Positions 45,608 to 52,208 of a stretch of 52,208 nucleotides of DNA are shown in pieces. Source of the stretch: an uncultured Schlesneria sp. (GTDB lineage Bacteria > Planctomycetota > Planctomycetia > Planctomycetales > Planctomycetaceae); assembly GCA_903871875.1 (NCBI GenBank), contig CAIQIR010000009.1, positions 1-52,208 on the forward strand, written 5' to 3'. Under the pieces are notes generated by a model. It was not told the origin of the DNA and searched no databases. It saw nothing but the letters and a program-made list of their open reading frames with translations. The position numbers and the translations under genes were made by a program. Numbering within the stretch: the first letter of the stretch is position 1; the number at the start of each line of letters is the position of its first letter.

Positions 45608-45616
45608 TTTGAGCAG

Positions 45617-46039
45617 CTACGTCGTGTGCTTTATTCGGAACTTCTCCGCCGTTCTCCGAATGTCATCCGGTATCAGTTCATTCTGGGCGATAATTTCGAG
45701 CAACGTCATCAGTCGAACACCTGCAACTTCATCAAAGCCTGAGTTCAATAATCTATGAACCATGATGAGGCCAAATTCAGAAGGAGACGAACGAACGGAT
45801 TGAACGAGACGTTTCTCGTAGCCCGGAAGACTCTCCAATCCATGAACAATCCCCCAGAAGACTTCCGCTCCATCTTCCGTAGGAAATCGCCCGAACACTC
45901 GAAGTAACGCATCAATACCAAGCGTCGGACATTCGCTTCGGAATAGTTCTTGAAGCAGGTCATCAAGCTCTATCCAATCTCCATTTTTCGGCTCAAATTC
46001 ATCAATGGCGTTTGCAATGTCGCTTGCCGGTCGAGACAC
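45617..46039 (-). CDS. Small helical protein downstream of yjbQ (immunity-like)
   Basis: 140 residues from GTG at 46039, which begins 2 bases after the yjbQ stop codon; GGAGA within the last yjbQ codons lies at ideal distance, so translation is coupled. Sequence: IANAIDEFEPKNGDWIELDD, ELFRSECPTLGIDALLRVFG, EVFWGIVHGLESLPGYEKRL, SPSEFGLIMVHRLLNSG. It is predicted all-helical, HEAT-repeat-like, with no catalytic motif. It is visibly more AT-rich than genes to either side. This looks like small immunity proteins found as orphan genes near polymorphic toxin loci, though the family name is not certain and no toxin is in the window. Confidence 0.72.
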   Translation of the reverse strand: MSRPASDIANAIDEFEPKNGDWIELDDLLQELFRSECPTLGIDALLRVFGRFPTEDGAEVFWGIVHGLESLPGYEKRLVQSVRSSPSEFGLIMVHRLLNSGFDEVAGVRLMTLLEIIAQNELIPDDIRRTAEKFRIKHTT

Positions 46040-46041
46040 GT

Positions 46042-46464
46042 CTATTCTCCAATCACTTTGACCAGCACCCGCTTGGGCCTGCGGCCATCGAACTCACCGT
46101 AAAAGATTTGTTCCCACGGCCCAAAATCCAGTTTGCCATTCGTGATGGCGACGACGACTTCCCGGCCCATAATCTGGCGTTTCATGTGAGCATCGGCATT
46201 GTCTTCACCAGTTCGATTGTGGGCATATCGCCGGGGAGAAGCATCAAACGGTGCCAGATCTTCGAGCCATTTCTTGTAATCTTCATGAAGGCCGGATTCG
46301 TCGTCATTGATAAAAACTGACGCAGTAATGTGCATTGCATTGACCAGGGCCATCCCTTCCTGGATGCCGCTTTTCTTGACCGCCGCGGCGACCTGGGGCG
46401 TGATATTCACGAACCCCATCCGGGCGGGCACGTTCATCGTTAAATAGTCGGCGTAAGACTTCAT
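46042..46464 (-). CDS. yjbQ: YjbQ-family protein (UPF0047), intact copy
   Basis: 140 residues from ATG at 46464; AGGAG lies nine bases upstream. YjbQ (UPF0047) proteins are small trimeric beta-barrel-type proteins; some have weak thiamine-phosphate synthase activity in vitro, physiological role unknown. Conserved blocks: [90 protein letters not shown]. It is the full-length version of the gene duplicated at 45042-45347. The next gene starts 2 bases after its stop. Confidence 0.92.
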   Translation of the reverse strand: MKSYADYLTMNVPARMGFVNITPQVAAAVKKSGIQEGMALVNAMHITASVFINDDESGLHEDYKKWLEDLAPFDASPRRYAHNRTGEDNADAHMKRQIMGREVVVAITNGKLDFGPWEQIFYGEFDGRRPKRVLVKVIGE

Positions 46465-46653
46465 CGTCGTCCGCTCCTGATGTTCCGCCCGATCGGCAGC
46501 GAGGATGTCCTCGCTTGGGAACCGGCCGAAGTATCAGCCGTCCGACTGCGCGTGACGGAAAGAATAGCCAGCGCACTTGCCCAAGAGAAAGCGAACGGTG
46601 TTGGCCGAGTGCCGCCTGGCCATCAAGCTGTCGGCCGGCGCGGCGGGCGAACG

Positions 46654-46677
46654 AAAAACCCGCGTCGGAAACGCGGG
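46654..46677 (-). terminator. Strong intrinsic terminator of the NtrC-type gene
   Basis: On the minus strand CCCGCGT, a TTCCG loop and ACGCGGG are followed by five T. It lies 36 bases beyond the regulator's stop codon and isolates it from yjbQ. Confidence 0.85.
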
Positions 46678-46712
46678 GATAGCTTCGTCGAATTCCGTGA
46701 TCAACGCGGCCG

Positions 46713-48104
46713 TCAGCCGGCGGCTTTGGTCTGATCGGCATTCAGCTTGTTGTACAACGTCTTGAGGGCGATGCCGAGTTCCGCGGCGGCCTTCGGTTTG
46801 TCGCCGTTGTACTTGTCCAGTGCTTTGTAGATCAGTTCCATTTCGATTTCACGCAGCGTTTTCGGCGAGGACGAAGCAGTAGTTGATTCGGGCTTGATCG
46901 CCACCACATCGACGTGACGCACCAGATGCGAGGGCAAGTCTTCGGGACGAATCGTCGTGCCGTCGGACATGATCGTCGCGCGTTCCAGAGCGTTGGCCAG
47001 TTCACGCACGTTGCCGGGCCAATCGTGCTGCTTCAGCACGGCAATCGTTTCGGCGGACAGCATGGAATCGGGCACATCACGGCGTTTCAAATACCGACTG
47101 ATCAACGTGCGAGCCAATTCGGGGATGTCATCTTTTCGCTCGCGCAGTGGCGGCAGGGCGATTTCAAACGTGTTGATGCGGAAATACAAATCTTCGCGGA
47201 AGACGCCGTCGGCGACCATCTTTTGCAGGTTGCGATTCGTGGCGCAGACGATGCGAACGTCAACATGAAAAGCTTCGTTTTCGCCGACGCGACGCACTTC
47301 ACCCGATTCCAGGAATCGCAGCAGTTTGACCTGCATTGATTTGTCGAGTTCCCCAAATTCGTCGAGGAACAGCGTGCCGCCGTTGGCCACTTCGATCAGA
47401 CCCTTGCGCGACTTGTCCGCGCCGGTGTAGGCCCCTTTGCCGTGTCCAAATAGTTCGCTTTCCACCAGATGCTCGGCCAGGGCACCGCAGTTGACGGGCA
47501 CGAACGGCATGTTGGCCCGAGGGCTGAGATCATGAATGCGTCGAGCGACCAGTTCCTTGCCAGTTCCGGTTTCGCCCTGAATCAGGACACTGGAATCGGT
47601 GGGAGCGATCTTCTCACACAGTTTTTTGACGCGCAGCATGGGAGCGGAATGACCGATCAGGTCGGGCGACCCTTCGACGGCCTTCAGACGGCTCTCCAGG
47701 GCGATCGTCTTATTGGTCAGCGTCCGTTTTTCGGCAACGCGTTTGAGGGCGGCCGAGATTTCGACCAGCTTGCATGGCTTTCGCAGGAAGTCATAGGCCC
47801 CGCTGCGGACGGCTTGAATCGCCGCATCAATGTCGCCATGTCCTGTACTGATAATGACTTCGGTCTCGGGAGAGACCTTCTTGATATGCTCGATGACGTC
47901 CCAACCGCTGAGCCCCGGCATGCGGAGATCGACGATTGCGGCGTCAAAAGGCTGTTTATCCAATGCCTTCAGAGCGGCATAGCCGTCATCGCACATGACA
48001 ACATCGTGTCCCATGCGCGGCAGTTCTATTTTCATCACGTCGCGAATGGCGGGTTCGTCATCAACGAACAACACTCGCAACTTTTGAGTTGAGGCAGCTG
48101 TCAA
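46713..48104 (-). CDS. NtrC-family sigma-54-dependent response regulator
   Basis: 463 residues from TTG at 48104; AAGGAG lies 8 bases upstream, an excellent site. Receiver domain about 8-125 with acidic pocket VDDEPAI, phosphorylatable Asp about 59 ([13 protein letters not shown]) and Lys about 109 (FLRKPCKL). AAA+ domain about 148-390: Walker A GETGTGKE, the sigma-54 loop reads GAYTGA (about 224-229) instead of the usual GAFTGA, Walker [14 protein letters not shown], arginine fingers [11 protein letters not shown]-terminal Fis-type HTH ([20 protein letters not shown]). No histidine kinase is next to it, so it is an orphan. Targets are unknown; I found no good -24/-12 site in the window. Confidence 0.93.
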   Translation of the reverse strand: MTAASTQKLRVLFVDDEPAIRDVMKIELPRMGHDVVMCDDGYAALKALDKQPFDAAIVDLRMPGLSGWDVIEHIKKVSPETEVIISTGHGDIDAAIQAVRSGAYDFLRKPCKLVEISAALKRVAEKRTLTNKTIALESRLKAVEGSPDLIGHSAPMLRVKKLCEKIAPTDSSVLIQGETGTGKELVARRIHDLSPRANMPFVPVNCGALAEHLVESELFGHGKGAYTGADKSRKGLIEVANGGTLFLDEFGELDKSMQVKLLRFLESGEVRRVGENEAFHVDVRIVCATNRNLQKMVADGVFREDLYFRINTFEIALPPLRERKDDIPELARTLISRYLKRRDVPDSMLSAETIAVLKQHDWPGNVRELANALERATIMSDGTTIRPEDLPSHLVRHVDVVAIKPESTTASSSPKTLREIEMELIYKALDKYNGDKPKAAAELGIALKTLYNKLNADQTKAAG

Positions 48105-49386
48105 CGGGCTATCTCCTTGCCCAACCTGGCGGCTTCCGTACCACCTGGCCGACGCAGATCCAATCCTTGGAATGTCGAGCCGAAACCTTCAATGGAAGGA
48201 CGGATAGATATCAAAGAACCCGAAACGCCGCAATGGCCGTTATTTCGTTTCCTTACCAAAAATGAATCGCCCTCATGACACGAGACCGACGAAACGTGAG
48301 GGCGACCGCCCCAGGAAAAACGTCCTGAACACCAGTCCCCTTCGAGAGCGGGGAGAGACCACTTTCGGCAGTCCCACCCCAGCGAAATGTCAAAGATCAA
48401 CACGTCATCACCGTGTCTGTTTGGACAGGTCGAACCGGCCCCAATTCATCGCCGTTTCCCGAGCCAGCAGCCCCAATTTCCGCTGGCCAAATTCACTGAC
48501 CAGAAAAAACTTCGGGAAGGACCACTGGTCGAAGCACAATGCGTGGTGAATTTGCTTGGCCAAGTTGGCCAAGTTGGCAAACATCCCTGTTTTGTAGCGT
48601 TTGAGCCTGTTTTGGCGTTGGCCAAGTTGGCCAAGTACCCTGAACGGGAGGATTCCTGCGCAAAGGCAGTCCCAATGTCCTGCAAAACAAGCCCCGAAGC
48701 CGCGACACACATTGGTTCCACCAACTCCCGAACAACAACCAAAACAACCCAGACCACCCAACTGAACATATCCATTGCCTTTCGTCGCCATCCGCATCAG
48801 CGTTCGTTTCCGTCTCACCCGAGCCGGCGTTCACCGATCTCGGTGCGCGTCCCTCGTCCTGTTCCGTCTTTTTCTGTTTCCGAGTTTTTACGAGTCGTCT
48901 GCCTGGCTGGTCACCCGACGATTGTGGCGGCCAGCACACCCTCAATTTCCAATGATCTTACAGCTCTTTTTTCGCCTGATAACCGCAGTCTTCCAAACGT
49001 TTGGAAACAACATTCGAAATTCTGGGAAGCCACTTTCCGAGGCAATGGGCCGCCTCCTGAAACATGGGATGGATAGCGAAACTGGGGCACAAGAGTGTCT
49101 GACGACGTCCAAAGGATCTGGCACTATCTTGTTAAAATCGTGTGTGTTTGGAGAGATTTCTTTTGACCGGTTGATTTTCCGCGGATAGGGTAAGGCGGAA
49201 CGTCTGCCGAGTGGGAAACCAGCCGGTATTCAACGGCGATTCATGATGTATGGCAGGGATGCTGGATCGATCGGAGTTTCCTCCGCCTGAGATGTTCCGA
49301 TTTACCGTTCAATTGGCTCGCTTTGATTTTTGTCATCAGTGGTGATTGTTGTCAGGCGTGTCGTTAGTCTTCATGGAGGATTCAGA
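48105..49386. other. Gene-poor 1.28-kb region
   Basis: Long open frames occur on both strands, up to 229 codons on plus (48387-49076) and 136-150 codons on minus, but overlapping in every frame, without Shine-Dalgarno sites and with odd composition, so none is called. Features: a 10-bp inverted repeat CGCCCTCATG/CGTGAGGGCG (48269-48278, 48296-48305) upstream of the regulator; four TTGGCCAAG copies; AT-rich DNA from 49100 on. It may be a decayed element or a long regulatory spacer. Confidence 0.4.
48556..48635. repeat. Short tandem repeat TTGGCCAAG in two pairs
   Basis: Copies at 48556-48564 and 48565-48573 (then partial TTGGCAA), and again at 48618-48626 and 48627-48635. The unit contains the palindrome TTGGCCAA. 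Read on minus the frame gives repeated Leu-Ala-Asn codons. Confidence 0.6.
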
Positions 49387-49623
49387 ATGAGTGTTGCGTT
49401 GGTCCCATCGTCAGCCGAATTCGCTCTGCTGCTGGAACAGGTCGAACAGGCCGTTCAAGCCAAAACGGGCGGTCGCATTCGTGGTTTGTGTGTCCGCGTC
49501 GACGAGGGGTGTCTGGTTGTGTCAGGTCGGACTTCGACCTATTACAACAAACAACTGGTCACGCATGCCGTACGCGACACCGTCTTGGATATGTCTGTCC
49601 AAAACGACGTGGAAGTCTGCTGA
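49387..49623 (+). CDS. Small BON-domain-like protein
   Basis: 78 residues from ATG at 49387; GGAGG lies 7 bases upstream, an excellent site, though the open frame reaches to 49330. Sequence: FALLLEQVEQAVQAKTGGRI, RGLCVRVDEGCLVVSGRTST, YYNKQLVTHAVRDTVLDMSV. The helix-strand-strand-helix pattern with VVSGRTSTYY is that of the BON domain, as in short planctomycete BON proteins; there is no signal peptide. Role unknown; BON domains often bind membranes or regulate partner proteins. Two larger BON domains occur at 22775-24037. Single gene. Confidence 0.72.
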   Translation: MSVALVPSSAEFALLLEQVEQAVQAKTGGRIRGLCVRVDEGCLVVSGRTSTYYNKQLVTHAVRDTVLDMSVQNDVEVC

Positions 49624-50002
49624 CCACCCTGCCCGATCGTCGCCTCTCTGGGTTCCCTCTTCGTTGGGGCCGGCTGGGGAGGTTCGTTCGGTTTTCTCTG
49701 GCGTTGACCTCGCCTGATGGTCGCCCTCAGGTTTGACGGTTGCGATGCCATCGTCGCCCTCACTCTCGCTGTTGCCGTACTCTCGCGACAAGCATTCTCT
49801 CCGGGCCGATCGTCGGCATTCGTCGCTGCTATAAGCCATTCCGTAAGATGCACGGCCCCCAAAAACGGATTTCGATCACCCTGCGCGAAGGACGACTGGA
49901 TGAAGTCGTGCTGGTGGGAGGCGGCAGCGGGGCCGACACCGCCTGGCGGGCTCTCGACGCGATTCCGGTTTTCCGTCGTGTTCCCATCGTCGCCGTGTTC
50001 CG
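49624..50002. other. Spacer between BON gene and methyltransferase
   Basis: About 380 bases between convergent genes. A plus-strand frame starting at 49848 has coding-like third positions (MHGPQKRISITLREGRLDEV) but runs 112 bases into the antisense of the methyltransferase and lacks a Shine-Dalgarno site. It could be a real small gene or a chance frame. Nothing else was seen. Confidence 0.35.
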
Positions 50003-51016
50003 TCACGGTTTGTACGAGACGATCGCCTGCTGGTTTGTCGGTGGCAACGGATGGAATTCATTGCGCGTGAAACCGACGTTGCGGAACACCGATTCGTATT
50101 CTGCGAAGGTATAGGCGTCGCCGTGGCCCGTGGTGGCCAGCATCGTCAGCGCGAAGCCGGCCGTCGGGGCCGGCGTAATTCGATCGGCTGCTGGAATGAA
50201 CTCCAACGTCACAGCACGACCACCCGGGGCGAGCGCGGCAAAGGTTTTGGCGGCGAGTTGCTGACAAGTCGGCAGATCGAAATGGTGCAGAAAGTTCGTC
50301 AGCAACACGACGTCGTACTGGCCGCCCCAATCGATGTCGAACGCGCTGCCGGCACGCAGCGAGTGCCGGTCGGCCACGCCATGCCGTTGCGCGTTTTCTG
50401 TGGCGACGGCCAACACATTGGGCCAGTCCAAGGCGGTGATCTTTGCGTGCGGATAGCGCTGGGCGACGGTGATTCCGAACAAACCGTGCCCGGCCGCGAC
50501 GTCCAGAACTCGCAGGGGCTGCTGAGGATCGCCGCCCAATAAATTGGCCAGCAATTGAGCCGGCATTTGCATCATCGGCACCATGGCCCGCGCAAACGCC
50601 ACCCAGACCGGGTTGTCATACGAGACCGTGCCTTCGTCCGAGACCGCGGTCCCGCCCCGACGCACGGCGGTCGTCAATTGGGAAAAGCATTCCTGAATTT
50701 CTGGCGTCAGCAGGAAGTCCAAAATACCACCGAGGTAGGCCGGTGATTTCCGCGTCAGAAACACGGCGGAATCGGCAGTCAGCTCATATTGATCACCGAC
50801 TTTGTTGAGGAAGCCAATGATCGTCAGGCTGTCGGCCAGGATGCGAATCCCCCGGGGCGAGGCCTGACAGGCCTCGGCGAGTGCGGTCACCGTGTTTTTG
50901 CCGCTGGCCAGTTGTGTGAACAAATCCAGTTCGATGGCCGTCCGCAGGACTTCGGTTCGTTGGAAGGCATTGATCGTATCGAAGAATAACGCGGGAGACG
51001 GATGTTGAGCGGTCAT
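50003..51016 (-). CDS. SAM-dependent O-methyltransferase-like protein
   Basis: 337 residues from ATG at 51016 (AAGGTGG upstream); the frame opens earlier, to 51163, without support. Architecture of plant-type/small-molecule O-methyltransferases: a winged-helix dimerisation domain about 10-95 (FDTINAFQRTEVLRTAIELD, SGKNTVTALAEACQASPRGI), then a Rossmann methyltransferase domain with the SAM loop VLDVAAGHGLFGITVAQRYP, acidic ITALDWPNV, and LLTNFLHHFDLPTCQQLAAK. The HHFD motif is the usual position of the catalytic His. Substrate unknown, probably a hydroxylated aromatic or polyketide-like small molecule, judging only from the family. Confidence 0.9.
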   Translation of the reverse strand: MTAQHPSPALFFDTINAFQRTEVLRTAIELDLFTQLASGKNTVTALAEACQASPRGIRILADSLTIIGFLNKVGDQYELTADSAVFLTRKSPAYLGGILDFLLTPEIQECFSQLTTAVRRGGTAVSDEGTVSYDNPVWVAFARAMVPMMQMPAQLLANLLGGDPQQPLRVLDVAAGHGLFGITVAQRYPHAKITALDWPNVLAVATENAQRHGVADRHSLRAGSAFDIDWGGQYDVVLLTNFLHHFDLPTCQQLAAKTFAALAPGGRAVTLEFIPAADRITPAPTAGFALTMLATTGHGDAYTFAEYESVFRNVGFTRNEFHPLPPTNQQAIVSYKP

Positions 51017-51189
51017 AGGGCCACCTTGGATTTTATGATTGGGAAGAGACCTCGCCAGGAATATTAGCCGGTCGGAGCCGCACGAACACCCAATCGAATT
51101 CGTATTGTCGAATGAGGAATGGATTGAGGGGTGCGACGGCCGAACCGTGTCCCTTGTCGACAAAATTCTGCCGATCTGGTCACACCCGG

Positions 51190-51472
51190 CTAATGAACTC
51201 GCACAACGCGAAAACCGACGTGGCAGCCGCGGAACGAGGGGACGGCGGAATCACGGTGGGCGGATCGCAAGGTGACCAATGAGACGCCGTAACCGCCCCC
51301 GCGCAGGACGCGGGCCGATCCCGTGGCGGGCCCCGCGGGATCGGCCGTCGGAGAATCTTTGTAATAACTCTGGTCGTACCAGTCCGCACACCATTCCAGC
51401 ACATTGCCGTGCATGTCATACAGCCCGAAGGCGTTGGGCGGGTATTTCCCCACTGGGGCGCCCCACGGCTAC
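51190..51472 (-). pseudogene. 3' fragment of a formylglycine-generating-enzyme/SUMF1-like gene
   Basis: About 92 codons survive, beginning where the IS element ends. Sequence: APVGKYPPNAFGLYDMHGNV, LEWCADWYDQSYYKDSP, then RVLRGGGYGVSLVTLRSAHR and GCHVGFRVV. These are the classic C-terminal motifs of the SUMF1/FGE-sulfatase fold, found in formylglycine-generating enzymes and in many related planctomycete proteins. An in-frame TAG (51471-51469) lies at the junction and no start codon is near, so the upstream part was removed by the insertion of the element at about 51473. The rest of the gene, if it remains, is past the element, outside the window. Confidence 0.85.
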
Positions 51473-51492
51473 CAGGGCAATCGAGCGTTAAA
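51473..51492. repeat. Terminal inverted repeat of the IS (left end in window)
   Basis: CAGGGCAATCGAGCGTTAAA; ends of ISAs1-family elements typically begin CAGGGCAATCG. The transposase stop codon lies inside this end, as usual for the family. The matching end is outside the window. Confidence 0.6.
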
Positions 51493-52208
51493 CATCTGCA
51501 AAACCAGCGAGGAGCCTTTCAAACGCGGATTCATCCCAGCCGCAGATCTTTCGTTTGCCTCGGAGACTTCCTTTGATCGAAGTGTCCTGTTGCAAAATGG
51601 TGAGCGCCAGTCGGCGGAAAACGGAACTAATTTCAGGCCCCGTTCCTTTTCGAATTCGGCTCGAATCCTCTGTAAATGTTACATCTAAGATATGATGCTG
51701 GCAGTTTTCGATGCTCCAGTGGGATCGAAGAAGATCTCGATGATTGCGAACCTTCGAAGACAGGCTGCTGATGAAACAGTCTTGCCATTCGATCTGTTTG
51801 CCGTCCACGTCTCGCGTTCGATAAATCGCACCGATGGTTTGGATATTTGGCCAACGCGATCAGATCTTCGAATTCTTCGGAGCCGGCATGACCACCACTT
51901 GCCGCGTCTCATCGCGACCGTGACTCGTTTCGGCTGAGCAACATTGCCGCAGGCGAGAATCATTGTCTTCGAAGGCTTGAGCCAATACCTCCCGGATCTC
52001 TGCTTGCAGCGATTTCTGGTTTCCTTTTGCGACCAGGACGTAGTCCGCTCCTTTGTCGGCGATCTTGGCGGCCGTTTCGATCTGGCAGTGCATCGCGTCG
52101 GCGGTGACTATTGCTCCTCGCAGATCGATCAGATCAATTAACTGTTGGACGGCCGGGATCTCGTTGGATTTGTCTTCCACCGATTTCAGGCCCAGGCACA
52201 GTTTCAGC
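51488..52208 (-). pseudogene. ISAs1-type transposase, frameshifted twice, 5' end outside
   Basis: DDE transposase of the ISAs1 family. Visible parts in order: EDKSNEIPAVQQLIDLIDLR, GAIVTADAMHCQIETAAKIA (second catalytic Asp region), GADYVLVAKGNQKSLQAEI, then after a break HWSIENCQHHILDVTFTEDS (the catalytic Glu region), RIRKGTGPE and IKGSLRGKRKICGW. Relative to the family one base is missing near 51872-51879 and one extra base occurs near 51837-51841. The first frame hits TGA at 51862-51860, and the second change restores the frame about 35 bases later. So the copy is decayed, or carries two compensating sequence errors. Confidence 0.85.

Larger units (their letters stand above)
51473..52208 (-). 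mobile_element. ISAs1-family insertion sequence, partial
   Basis: The IS runs off the right edge. Only its 3' end, about 736 bases, is visible: terminal inverted repeat plus the C-terminal part of the transposase. It has interrupted the SUMF1-like gene. Element length in this family is about 1.2-1.4 kb, so about half is missing. Confidence 0.78.

Noticed and set aside
48387-49076. 229-codon plus-strand frame in the gene-poor region
   Set aside because: Odd composition, no Shine-Dalgarno site, equally long frames on the other strand; reported as part of the gap instead.
49130-49140. Possible sigma-54 promoter (TGGCAC near 49120) before the BON gene
   Set aside because: The spacing to TTG is one base short and the -12 element lacks GC.
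49848-50114. 88-codon plus-strand frame at the end of the methyltransferase
   Set aside because: Codon third positions look coding for the first 50 codons, but it has no ribosome-binding site and its last third is antisense to the methyltransferase. Left as a note only.
1-52208. tRNA, rRNA, CRISPR arrays, riboswitches
   Set aside because: I looked for T-loop motifs, spaced direct repeats and known small-RNA core motifs in the gaps and saw none. This was by eye, not by covariance search.

Overview
The window looks like a piece of a Planctomycetes chromosome (order Planctomycetales or a close relative). This rests on content, not on a database search. The signs are: a small Arg/Lys-rich protein of the DUF6800 type next to a 39-residue CxxC...CxxC protein; a large multi-haem c-type cytochrome carrying a PA14-like domain; two proteins that fuse a membrane transporter-like half to a spermidine-synthase-like half; a Tat-exported Gfo/Idh/MocA oxidoreductase; BON-domain proteins; and long genes with long spacers and few operons. 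Coding DNA is GC-rich with a strong third-position G/C bias, which makes long antisense shadow frames common.

Layout. 1-0.8 kb: 5' part of a minus-strand gene running off the left edge. 1.3-7.4 kb: pilM and two single-pass membrane proteins on the plus strand, probably the inner-membrane platform of a type IV pilus or type II secretion machine. 7.4-9.3 kb: hisS and a cysteine-cluster protein. 9.6-17.5 kb: Gfo/Idh/MocA oxidoreductase, first MFS/spermidine-synthase fusion, M20 peptidase, small membrane protein, gatA. 17.7-25.1 kb: small conserved proteins, a FabF-like ketosynthase, proC, a 56-residue protein, a protein with an acidic tail, a two-BON-domain exported protein and a lipoprotein. 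25.3-30.1 kb: an internally duplicated ABC-2 permease and a five-haem-motif cytochrome. 30.5-34.2 kb, minus strand: rpiB-gcvH-gcvPA, and a YrdC/low-molecular-weight phosphatase fusion. 34.5-39.0 kb: peptidoglycan/division cluster murC-murB-ddl-ftsQ-like. 39.3-41.0 kb: GspE/PilB ATPase. 41.0-44.3 kb: second MFS/spermidine-synthase fusion and a PfkB kinase. 44.5-46.5 kb: a mosaic accessory locus around yjbQ. 46.7-48.1 kb: orphan NtrC-type regulator. 48.1-49.4 kb: a gene-poor stretch. 49.4-52.2 kb: small BON protein, a methyltransferase, a formylglycine-generating-enzyme-like gene cut by an ISAs1-type element, and the element's decayed transposase running off the right edge.

The most unusual region is 44.48-46.46 kb. 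An intact yjbQ is followed at once by a small gene resembling immunity proteins. A 5'-truncated second yjbQ, exactly 1,000 bp away, is followed by another small orphan gene. Hand alignment of the two copies gives about 81% nucleotide identity over 290 bp, but only 4 amino-acid differences in 98, and similarity stops at the stop codon. In both units the last yjbQ codons appear to supply or contribute to the ribosome-binding site of the downstream gene. This suggests that the 3' end of yjbQ is a landing site for exchangeable cargo genes brought in with a donor's yjbQ 3' end.

No tRNA, rRNA, CRISPR array or known riboswitch was recognised. Several intrinsic terminators are clear. Starts were set by family length, Shine-Dalgarno spacing and signal peptides, and often lie inside longer open frames.
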